From contig JBMDXK010000037.1 of assembly GCA_048594375.1 (NCBI GenBank), forward strand, positions 1 through 29,965: 29,965 nt of DNA, read 5' to 3'. The notes beneath the pieces were generated by a model. That model was not told where the DNA came from. It worked only from the letters and a program-made list of their open reading frames with translations, and made no database searches. Origin of the DNA: JBMDXK01 sp048594375. GTDB lineage: Bacteria > Pseudomonadota > Alphaproteobacteria > Rhizobiales > Methylopilaceae. The first letter of the stretch is position 1. Every line of letters starts with the position of its first letter. Both the position numbers and the translations under genes were made by a program. This document shows, piece after piece, positions 1-7,800 of the stretch.

Positions 1-80
1 GACTTGCATTTCCAACGCTGGGCGCCTCTAACAACCCCATTGCGAACACGATCCATACACCCGCACCGAATACAAGCCAT
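1..80 (-). CDS. Partial transposase N-terminus, IS1-like zinc ribbon (runs off the left edge)
   Basis: Only about 26 residues are inside the window. Reading leftwards from an ATG at 80-78, the peptide begins MACIRCGCMDRVRNG and continues with GAQRWKCK. A CxxC pair followed by a G-x-QR-x-x-C segment is the pattern of the zinc-binding N-terminus of IS1 InsA and related transposases. A GAGG ribosome-binding site lies 6 nt upstream (90-87). The second half of the zinc ribbon and any catalytic domain would be beyond the edge. The family call rests on a short peptide and could be another zinc-ribbon transposase group. Confidence 0.55.
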   Translation of the reverse strand, partial: MACIRCGCMDRVRNGVVRGAQRWKCK

Positions 81-141
81 TCAACACCTCATATCAACAT
101 ATAATATCTATATACAATATCATTCCTCAGTTAGCAAAGCC
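1..141 (-). mobile_element. End of an IS1-like insertion sequence interrupting orphan toxin o4
   Basis: Homology between orphan toxin o4 and the CdiA tip stops abruptly after the codons for HYQY, at about position 142. The sequence that follows on the minus strand begins GGCTTTGCTAACT, and the transposase start codon follows after about 60 nt. That matches the layout of an IS1-type end, with a terminal repeat a few tens of bases before insA. The boundary is inferred from loss of homology. The other end and any target duplication are outside the window. Confidence 0.5.
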
Positions 142-583
142 ATATTGATAATGTATAGAAATGTTTTGTCCGCTTGGTGTTTTATGTTTTGTCTCCATTT
201 TTTGCCACCCGTTTGAAGTTGGAAAGCGCGGATCATTATTAAGTTCTAATTTGCGTCCACTTGCTGGATCACGCAATGTTTGGTTCCAGAGAACTTGTTC
301 TTGGAGATTGCGCGGGGCGGTCGCCTGTCCGGGTTTGGCTGTTGACACTTTATCGTAATCAACATTCATTCCCGGTACTTGCGGAGGCGTTTTTGTTCCT
401 GTTAAAGGCGCATCCGGAACCTTACTTGCATTTTTGAGGTGGCTGAGTGCTTTGACGGAACCGGCGGGGAGAAGAACAGAAACGACTGTGCCTGCACCGA
501 TAATCTGGTCACGGATGTGTGGGTCGATCTGGTTCCAGCGGGTGGAGACCACATTACCCGTCCGATCATCCACATAGGTGATC
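127..583 (-). pseudogene. Orphan CdiA-CT module o4, same toxin family as the active CdiA tip, truncated
   Basis: This is a headless copy of the CdiA C-terminus. It begins at the codons for TYVDDRTGNV (CdiA residue about 1852) and follows CdiA closely through the entry/linker region and the toxin core (NLQEQVLWNQ, NNDPRFPTSNGWQKM, SIHYQY). An in-frame TAA lies just upstream (606-604). The only candidate start is GTG at 573, with no convincing ribosome-binding site, so it is probably a silent donor cassette. The last residues of the CdiA tip (SGKAYDMKLT and onward) are missing; after HYQY come four residues and a stop inside IS-like sequence. No immunity gene for this copy is visible. It differs from CdiA by scattered substitutions and one missing codon. 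Confidence 0.8.
203..581 (-). repeat. Direct repeat copy of the CdiA C-terminal coding sequence (o4 copy)
   Basis: The sequence is collinear with 5005-5386 inside cdiA, with one 3-base indel and few substitutions. It is long and similar enough to support homologous recombination between o4 and cdiA. Confidence 0.85.
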
Positions 584-609
584 CCCCCGTTTTTAGAGGG
601 GGATTACCC
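577..609. repeat. IS-end-like palindrome at the start of orphan module o4
   Basis: An imperfect inverted repeat (GGTGATCCCCC / GGGGGATTACC) flanks a TTTTTAG core exactly where o4 loses homology to cdiA. On the minus strand it reads CTCTAAAAACGGGGGGATCA. That closely resembles the stretch after the IS3-type transposase remnant at 13839-13862 (CCGCTAAAAACGCGGGGATT). It is probably the footprint of an IS end involved in a rearrangement; a simple terminator hairpin for the preceding immunity gene is the alternative. Confidence 0.45.
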
Positions 610-611
610 TT

Positions 612-893
612 CTATATTTCTGTTATTTTTGACAGATTATTTTTTAGAAGAAAAATTTGCTTTTTTAATGATAGTTGATCTTCATGTGTAAGGTACTCAT
701 CTCCCACACCAATAGCTACCCCTGAAATCGTTTCAATTTCCACAGCAATTGTATCAAGAATAAAAAAATCTTGCCCAAGAAGATTAAGTAATGCTCTAAT
801 GTCAACTATACGGTTATGGACAGCAATACTTTTCGCCTCCCACTCGCTGCAAATTAAGTCTTTTAGTTTTTGGATTTGAAAATTACGATTCAT
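612..893 (-). CDS. Probable immunity protein of orphan module o3
   Basis: This 93-residue soluble, AT-rich reading frame has no recognised family. It starts one nucleotide after the stop (897-895) that ends toxin o3 once that gene's frameshift is corrected, the tight toxin-immunity spacing seen throughout this array. It has no signal peptide or membrane segment, as expected for a cytoplasmic CdiI. The frame is intact although its partner toxin is broken. The immunity role is inferred from position only. Confidence 0.6.
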   Translation of the reverse strand: MNRNFQIQKLKDLICSEWEAKSIAVHNRIVDIRALLNLLGQDFFILDTIAVEIETISGVAIGVGDEYLTHEDQLSLKKQIFLLKNNLSKITEI

Positions 894-894
894 A

Positions 895-1478
895 TCATTT
901 TCTCGGTGCAGATATAACTGTTACAACATTTCCATTATTATTTGTAATGACACGAAGGCCATTTGTGGAGTTATAATACATGTACGTGTTTGGCCTATTA
1001 CCAGGCCCTATATAACTTGAAGAGGAAATTGTATTCTCAACAACACTTGGGGGATACCACGGTTTTGCATTTGGTCCAGCGCATGCCCAGAATAAGTCCT
1101 ATTGCCAATTACAGTAGATACATTTCTTGCTGATTGATAAGATGGTTGAGTTAAAGGATTACCTCGATTACCTGAAAATCCTGTTTGCCCACTCGAAATC
1201 TCCGGCACCTTACTTGCATTTTTGAGGTGCCTGAGTGTTTTGACGGAACCGGCGGGGAGAAAAACAGAAACGACTTTGCCTGCACCGATAATCTGGTCAC
1301 GGGTGTGTGGGTCCATCTGGCTTTAGCGGGTGGAGACCACATTACCCGTCCGATCATCCAGATAGGTGACCGTGGCATCAAGGGCATTGTTTGCAGCGCC
1401 CAGCACATCCAGCACAGCTTGGGTTTGTGTGGGGAAGTGTTCTGCAGAAAGCGTTACAGCCGCCTCTGTGCCAGCGAT
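895..1478 (-). pseudogene. Orphan CdiA-CT module o3, frameshifted toxin
   Basis: The module begins at about CdiA residue 1816 (AGTEAAV) with no start codon of its own and follows cdiA through KNASKVP, then switches to a different toxin domain. Two lesions are visible. The arm has TAA at 1325-1323 where cdiA has a tryptophan codon. A run of five G (1049-1053, plus strand) breaks the toxin frame. With a sixth base restored, the frame continues from SGHALDQMQNRGIP through PSVVENTIS and GNRPNTYMYYN to NGNVVTVISAPRK and a TGA just before the immunity gene. The HALDQMQ-RGI pattern resembles small RNase-like toxins of the DUF4258/BECR type (inference). An ATG at 1316 could restart translation, but the product would still be out of frame in the core. 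Confidence 0.75.
1204..1476 (-). repeat. Direct repeat copy of the CdiA linker (o3 copy)
   Basis: It aligns base for base without indels to 5221-5493 in cdiA, with a small number of substitutions. It ends abruptly at 1476, where the two sequences diverge completely. Confidence 0.85.
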
Positions 1479-1654
1479 AATTAGCCAACTATTACAATAT
1501 TTTTAAATATTGGTCAATCGACCCTACCCTATAAATTAAGTCATAGCAGTAATAGTTTTTTTGAATGGAAGAAAATCACCGATGAAGTAACTTTTTAGGG
1601 AAGAGCGGATTATAAGATTTTTACTGTGGTGTGGTTTATATAAAAAATGATTTT

Positions 1655-2077
1655 TTACAAAGAATACTTAACTTTTATTTCATTTATAAACCCTAATGAA
1701 ATTTTATCAATTTTATCATAAATAAAAATACAATTAATATTTAATTTATCAGGTATAGATCCTTGAGTTAAAAACCATAAAACTTCAGATATACTTTCGT
1801 TATTATGATATGTGGTGATTGCGTTAAGATAATCGTCCCCTTTAATTTCTAAAATTTCATCTATTTGATCATGAACCAATTCTGACAAACTTCCCCAAGT
1901 CATAAAAAAATGACATCCTTTAGAGAAAAGTCCATGTACAATTTTAGATATATATTTCTTAAATTCATAATCATTTACATAAATTAAACACACATCTACA
2001 GCAGGAAATTTAATACAATCAATATCTTGTGTGTTATAGAAATAGAAATTAACTTTATTCATTTTTTCCAATATCAT
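1655..2077 (-). CDS. Probable immunity protein of orphan module o2
   Basis: This 140-residue AT-rich frame with many Ile, Asn and Lys codons has no signal peptide or membrane helix. The ATG shares one base with the TAA that ends the full-length o2 toxin frame (TAATG), and an AGAGGA site lies 8 nt upstream inside the toxin end. That layout is typical of a translationally coupled toxin-immunity pair. I do not recognise the family. A motif FFMTWGSLSELVHDQID lies near the middle. The gene remains intact although its toxin is interrupted, so it could still protect against siblings carrying the complete toxin. The immunity role is inferred from context. Confidence 0.65.
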   Translation of the reverse strand: MILEKMNKVNFYFYNTQDIDCIKFPAVDVCLIYVNDYEFKKYISKIVHGLFSKGCHFFMTWGSLSELVHDQIDEILEIKGDDYLNAITTYHNNESISEVLWFLTQGSIPDKLNINCIFIYDKIDKISLGFINEIKVKYSL

Positions 2078-2712
2078 TATTTTCCTCTTATTTTTGATAT
2101 ATTGTTTCTAAATGTATTTATTTCGATTTCCAGATGTCTAATCCTAGCTGCTTGCTGTTGCTAAATGATCTCAGGAGTCTGCCCTTCCATGCCGAGACGA
2201 ACTGTCGGGTTGTTTTTAAACTCTAGTAATTTCGCTTCATGTTCGGCTATCCGTTTCTCATAAGAGCGTATCGCTCTTTTTTGTTCGGCCGTTAATTCCT
2301 GTGGTTCCTGATTATTATTTTCTTCTGGATCCGGAGAACCAGAAATTGCGCCAGATGCACCCGTCTTAGCAGATGGGCTATCGACATTCCTATTCTCCCC
2401 ACTCTGGTTCATGGCAATATCAGCAGCTGCAAGAATACCGGCCGCGATGAGTAATGCAATTGCGGCATCTATAGCTAGACCTGCTACTGCACCGGCTGCA
2501 CCTGCGGGGATACATCCTACACCGCCCGCAGAAGCCCCTACAGCGCATCCAGCGACAGCGCCGCCTGTGGAAAAGGAGTTGTTTTCAGCCGCATTGGCAC
2601 CAGCGTTGGCGCCGATATTGACATCACCACCCATAAAGGCTGCGGCGAAGCCACCTGCGAGAGCTGCGATATCAATACCCTTTTCGCGTAAGCCAATAAA
2701 TTCTTCGCTTAA
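2077..2712 (-). pseudogene. Orphan CdiA-CT module o2 with internal amber codon
   Basis: Homology to the pre-toxin region begins at about 2712 (EEFIGLREKG, compare CdiA residues from about 1731), directly after an in-frame TAA. It passes the VENN-like motif (NAGANAAENN). An ATG at 2634 is the only plausible start. A glycine/alanine-rich hydrophobic segment follows, then a charged toxin tail (LTAEQKRAIRSYEKRIAEH, FKNNPTVRLGM). A TAG at 2163-2161 stops the frame after PEII. The same frame then runs 27 more codons (QQQAARIRHLEIEI, TFRNNISKIRGK) to a TAA that overlaps the immunity ATG. The coding character and the coupling show that this was the original end, so the toxin is probably inactive. Confidence 0.8.
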
Positions 2713-2757
2713 TCGGCATCGTTAATATATCAAAAGTCAGGTGTCAGCCCCAAATTT

Positions 2758-3351
2758 TTATATAAATATATCTTCAAAATTATAACTAGAATATATTTCC
2801 ACCCATAACTTTGGATCGTCAAACTCTCCCCAGATGCGGACTGGATTAGCTTTATGTTTAATTAAATTTTGAATTACGTGAGATTGGTCAATTCTCTCTA
2901 AAGAACCATGAACTCGGGACTTAATAATATTCGAAAAATAATCGTCTAAAATTACTTCTTTATCTGCTATAAATAAAAAGCTACCCCTGTCTATTCTAAG
3001 GTAATCAATTATTTTTGGCATAGATATATTGTTTGCATTTAATAGAGACCAAAAATACAACCCGTATTTATCCTCATAAATTTTTTCTTCAATTACAATA
3101 CAACCATCGACAATTAAATCCGTAACAAACGGTCTTTTTGAAAATTTTCTGTATCTATTAATTTTACTATCAGCTTGATGGGTAGAATCTGATAGAAATA
3201 CAAACATTGTTTGTCCACTGAACTCTTTTTCAAAGATTTTATCCAACCAAATACTGGCTTCATGCGCTGCAGAGAGCCAATCTTTATCTCGCTTAAAAGA
3301 TTGATGAAAAGAGGCCTTCGAACTATCAACCCATAAATCCTTAATAGTCAT
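2758..3351 (-). CDS. Probable immunity protein of orphan module o1
   Basis: This 197-residue AT-rich soluble frame has no recognised family. The ATG lies inside the 3' end of toxin o1, so the two genes overlap by 11 nt. A GGGAG ribosome-binding site lies 7 nt upstream. The composition contrasts with the GC-richer arm of the toxin and fits horizontally acquired immunity genes. It has no signal peptide and is expected in the cytoplasm, binding the HNH-like toxin. The immunity role rests on position and overlap. Confidence 0.7.
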   Translation of the reverse strand: MTIKDLWVDSSKASFHQSFKRDKDWLSAAHEASIWLDKIFEKEFSGQTMFVFLSDSTHQADSKINRYRKFSKRPFVTDLIVDGCIVIEEKIYEDKYGLYFWSLLNANNISMPKIIDYLRIDRGSFLFIADKEVILDDYFSNIIKSRVHGSLERIDQSHVIQNLIKHKANPVRIWGEFDDPKLWVEIYSSYNFEDIFI

Positions 3352-4441
3352 AGTGATCTCCCTTAGGAGTATTAAAATGTGGTCCTCTATTTTGTAAAGG
3401 ATTATCTACATACAAATGGCCTCCAGCATCATCCCGAATTCTGACAGTCTGCATTCCTCCCCCGGGAGCGGGAACATCATACTCATATATTTTGCCTGGC
3501 TGTATATTTCCTCGTCGATCAATATTTGGAACAACACGATCTGGCTGTTGACTCGTTGGAATCCCCGCATCTCGCTTTGCCTGATGGAATGCTCCACTCC
3601 GGCCTGCTCCTGGAGGACTCAAATTAGGAGGACGATTACCATTTTGCGTATTCTCAACAACTTTCTCAATCTGTTTGACAGTATCGGCATCGGCGTTTTT
3701 GCGCACCCATTGAGCCAGGTCTGTGGCGGCTTTAGAGCCGGGAATGACGGCTCCAACGGTTAGTTCAATGCCAGCGCCGATTGCGGCATCTTTGGCCATT
3801 TCAGCTGCTTGGTCGCATGATGCCTGATTACCCCCATTGCATTGATGCAGGGCGATGGAGATGTCGTAAGCATCTTTGGCAAGCAGTGCTCTATCAAGCG
3901 CTTCCAATGCTGCAGCTACAATAATGATTACAGCAGGTATTGCATTATTGTTTGCAGCATTTTCTCCAGCCACTGCGCCAACATCAACATCACCGCCTAC
4001 AAGCGCAGCGCTGAGACCTGATGCAAGGCGAGCCATACTCACGCCATCGGCACGCCATTGCGTCACCAACTCTTCAGCTTCAGCTTTTGTAAGATTATCC
4101 TTTTGGAGTGCTTCTTTAATATCGCGCTCAATTTTAGCGACAGTATGCCAGCCGACGACTTCGCCGACAGCTGCACCAATTGCGCCACTGCCGCATTCAC
4201 CGGCCGCCACCGCACCCACCACGCAACCCAAAGCTGCGTGAGCAATAAGTTGGGTAACTTTATCAATCTTGCCTTCCCGAGCCGCCCGTCCGATTTGTTC
4301 GGCGGCATATTTGCCTAACGTACCGCTCGCTTCCCAGCGCATGGCATCCAGCAGGTTTTTCTCCAGCTGGCCGCCTTGTATGGCTGTACCCACACCCGCA
4401 CGCACCGTGGCGCGCAACAGGCCATGCTGCAAATCCTGCAC
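3341..4441 (-). CDS. Orphan CdiA-CT module o1 with HNH/Endo VII-like nuclease toxin
   Basis: The module starts to match cdiA at 4471 (CdiA residue about 1603, PATAPLQ), just after an in-frame TAA. The only start is a GTG at 4441 without a good ribosome-binding site, so it is probably translated poorly until recombined onto cdiA. It has 366 residues: an arm shared with CdiA (about 1-165) including the VENN-like motif GENAANNNA, a hydrophobic linker, then a distinct toxin domain at about 279-366. The toxin has SGAFHQAKRDAGIP, QQPDRVVPN, KIYEYDVP, GGH342, RGPH355 and DH363YDY. The three histidines match what I know of the polymorphic-toxin 'Tox-HNH-HHH' nuclease family, predicted to be a DNase. 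The frame is intact and overlaps its immunity gene. Confidence 0.75.
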   Translation of the reverse strand: MQDLQHGLLRATVRAGVGTAIQGGQLEKNLLDAMRWEASGTLGKYAAEQIGRAAREGKIDKVTQLIAHAALGCVVGAVAAGECGSGAIGAAVGEVVGWHTVAKIERDIKEALQKDNLTKAEAEELVTQWRADGVSMARLASGLSAALVGGDVDVGAVAGENAANNNAIPAVIIIVAAALEALDRALLAKDAYDISIALHQCNGGNQASCDQAAEMAKDAAIGAGIELTVGAVIPGSKAATDLAQWVRKNADADTVKQIEKVVENTQNGNRPPNLSPPGAGRSGAFHQAKRDAGIPTSQQPDRVVPNIDRRGNIQPGKIYEYDVPAPGGGMQTVRIRDDAGGHLYVDNPLQNRGPHFNTPKGDHYDY

Positions 4442-4471
4442 GATCCTGTCTTGCAGCGGCGCAGTGGCGGG
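4199..4471 (-). repeat. Direct repeat of the CdiA pre-toxin region (o1 copy)
   Basis: It is collinear with 5859-6131 in cdiA with moderate divergence. The match begins at 4471, where the arm starts in mid-coding sequence. It is a plausible crossover site for swapping the o1 toxin onto cdiA. Confidence 0.75.
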
Positions 4472-4544
4472 AGGCTGTATTTATTCTTTTTTCAAAGAGC
4501 GAGGCTGATGTGGCGGTATATCACCCATAAGTAATTCAATAAAT

Positions 4545-4877
4545 TCAGGTTTTTGATTTTAAGTAAGGCGGTGTTTCTTCGCGCAGACGGCGCTCAAGCT
4601 CTTTCATCGCATCTTCGTCGTGGTCGATGAGTTTATCAAGGAGATCGTCTTTGTCGGTTGCCCAATGGATAAGAATATCTCGCCCACTCCCTGACTTTCT
4701 GAGAATAAACCCATCAATGGAAGGGTCAACAATTTCGCTTTTTTTTTCCGTAATAACGAACAAGCCCTCATAGGTAGGATAAGGGATGACTAAATGATGC
4801 CTTATGCCATCCACCCAATAAATAGCAAAAACCTCTACTATTGTTTTGTGATCTAAAGATTTAATCAGCATTTTCAA
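4545..4877 (-). CDS. cdiI: Immunity protein for the active CdiA toxin
   Basis: This 110-residue soluble acidic protein starts 9 nt after the cdiA stop codon. An AAGGA site lies about 9 nt before its ATG and overlaps the end of cdiA. Position, small size, lack of a signal peptide and coupling to the effector gene identify it as the cognate cdiI. I do not recognise a named fold. It should bind the 75-residue CdiA tip in the cytoplasm and protect the producer and its siblings. Specificity is inferred. Confidence 0.75.
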   Translation of the reverse strand: MKMLIKSLDHKTIVEVFAIYWVDGIRHHLVIPYPTYEGLFVITEKKSEIVDPSIDGFILRKSGSGRDILIHWATDKDDLLDKLIDHDEDAMKELERRLREETPPYLKSKT

Positions 4878-4886
4878 GTTTCCTTT

Positions 4887-7800
4887 TCAATATCTTTGTG
4901 GATTTGTAAGCTTCATATCATAAGCTTTGCCGGAAATAGAATTATATTGATAATGAATTGAGATGGATCGTCCTTGTGGATCAGTGTGTGACGTTTGCAT
5001 CTTCTGCCAGCCATTTGAAGTCGGGAAACGCGGATCATTATTCATATTATCAAGCTTTTCCCCACTTGCTGGATCACGCAATGTTTGGTTCCAGAGAACT
5101 TGTTCTTGGAGATTGCGCGGGGCGGTCGCCTGTCCGGTTTTGGCTGTTGACACTTTATCGTAATCAACATTCATTCCCGGTACTTGCGGAGGCGTTTTTG
5201 TTCCTCTTAAAGGCGCATTCGGCACCTTACTTGCATTTTTGAGGTGGCTGAGTGTTTTGACGGAACCGGCGGGGAGAAGAACAGAAACGACTTTGCTTGC
5301 ACCGATAATCTGGTCACGGATGTGTGGGTCGATCTGGTTCCAGCGGGTGGAGACCACATTACCCGTCCGATCATCCACATAGGTGACCGTGGCATCAATG
5401 GCATTGTTTGCAGCGCCCAGCACATCCAGCACAGCTTGGGTTTGTGTGGGGAAGTGTTCCGCAGAAAGCGTGACAGCCGCCTCTGTGCCAGCGGCCATCG
5501 CTTTGCTGAGTGGATCATTGCCTTGCCCGATTTGCGCAAGGCCTTCCAGTGGATTGCCTTTGCCTGCACTGGCCGTATAAGCCGCCGCTATGATGATGAC
5601 TGGTATCCAGAAGGCATTGTTGGCCGCTGCATTTTCACCAGCCATGGCGCCGACATCGACATTACCGCCCACCAGTGCAGCACTTATGCCGGATGCAAGG
5701 CGCACAAGATCCAGGCCTCGGTCACGCCACCCCGTCACAACTTGCTCAACCTGATCGGGGTGGATATCCTTGTTGTTCAGCATTTCATAGAGCTGCTTTT
5801 CAACATATTCGGCGGTCAATTCACCAAACACGCCACCGGCGGCACCTGCCGCGCATTCACCGGCCGCCACCGCACCCACCGCGCAGCCCAAAGCGGCATG
5901 GGCAATCAGCTGCGTAGCTTTATTGATCTGGCCACTGTGCCACGCCTGTCCGATTTGTTCTGCGGCATATTTGCCTAATGTTCCGCTTGCTTCCCAGCGC
6001 ATGGCATCAAACAGGTTTTTCTCCAGCTGGCCGCCTTGTATGGCTGTGCCGACACCGGCTCGCACCGTTGCGCGCAACAGGCCATGCTGAATATCCTGCG
6101 CCACTCTCTCTTGCAGCGGTGCAGTGGCGGGCAACGTTGCTCCAAGCCCTGTTATTGTGCTTAAATGCGTTGTCAGCCCTGCGGTGACGATGGCGGTGGC
6201 CAGTGCGCGCAGAGTATCGGAAGAGCCGAGGTCTTTCAGCACCTTGCCCAGATCGCCCTGATTGTTCACCAGCGAAATGGCGGTGCGGTTGATGAGTGAC
6301 TGGACACCGGCGTGGATAGCGGCTTGCATGGCGGCATTGCCGCTCATTCCAAGAGCGCCGGATAACGCCGCCGAAAGATGGGATGCCATCCCTGCGGTTA
6401 CAAACGAGGTGACCAGCGCCACAAGCGCAGCGCCTACTTCTGTAAGCCCTTGTGCTTCGTAATCCCACTCTTCAAACCGGGCTTCAACCGCTTTCCAGTC
6501 CACACGCGGATCGTTGCGCAATTGTTCAACCCACGCCATACCGGGCGCTTTGGCAATCTGGTCAAGTGACTCATGCAGATCACCCGTCTTGTGGTATTCG
6601 GCAATTATCCCTTCACCTGCACGGATTTTGAGGCCGCCACCGGCTTCCATCTCCACATGGACAATGGTTTCTTTAAAATGGCCTTTATCCTGTTCATTCC
6701 ACCACAGCAAATCTTCTTCACGCAGATAGACTTGCGCAAAATCCTGATCGGTGGTGGTTTTGAGAGCGACTTTGCCCTGTTCCGCTTCCAGACGGATTTC
6801 ACCACCGCTTTGCAGACGCGGCGCAACCAGCGCGATATCACCGCCCACGGCGCGGATATCCAGTGTCTCGCCAGACACAAGAGTGGTGCGGCGGGTTTCA
6901 ACACTGGCGGATTGACGGCGGATGTTGGTTTCAACACCCATAAAGCCAGAGGTTTTAATATCCAGCTTCATATCAGCACTGCGCACATCTTGCACCGAAG
7001 CGATGGTAACAGAACCATCCGCTTCCAATGTAATGCTGCCCACAGCGCGGATATCAGCACCTCTGACGGCAATATTTCTCCCCGCATCAACGCTAAGATT
7101 GCCGCTGGTTTCAATCCCTGCCAGAACATTGTTCAAGGAATAGGCGCGGTCATAACCATCCTGTATCTGCTGATCGCGGTTGCGCTCCAGCTGAAGCGCG
7201 GTGATTTCAACATCGCCGCCTGCTTTCAACAGGGTGCTGCCACCCGATGCCAACTGGCTGCCTTGCATGGCGATAATGCCGGATGATTGCAGCAACAGAT
7301 TGCCCTGCGCTTCAATGCGTGCCATCTGCTGTCTGCGATCAACAAAGCCGGTCGGGTTTTCATCGCGGATTTTAGCCGTATCGTTTACAATTCCACCCGC
7401 ACCAATCGCTACATTCTGGCCACTGACAATGCCGGAACGGTTCACAAACAGCGCACCGGCATCAATGGTGATGTCTCTGCGGGAGAACAGACGGCCGCCT
7501 TCGTTCAGCGTGGCGGTGGTGGTGGCAATGGTCAGTGCATCGTTGCTGGTGATTGCGCCAGAGTTCACCAACGCTGCCGACTGGAGGTTGGCCGCCTGTC
7601 CTGCTGCAATACGGCCGCTTTCCAGGCGTGTGCTTTCCATGGTGGAAGCAGCCAGATAAACCCGCGGCACCAGCACTTCCTGCCCTTGTACCATCTGTTT
7701 TTCCATCCAGACAATATCGCGGGTGAGGCTGGCAATCTGCGAAGGGGTGAGCGCCACACCCAGAGTCAGTTGCAGATCGCGCTGGGCGGCAAGGGCGTTG

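Noticed and set aside
4..216. 70-codon plus-strand frame at the left edge
   Set aside because: It is antisense to the transposase start and the o4 toxin end, and shows no protein features.
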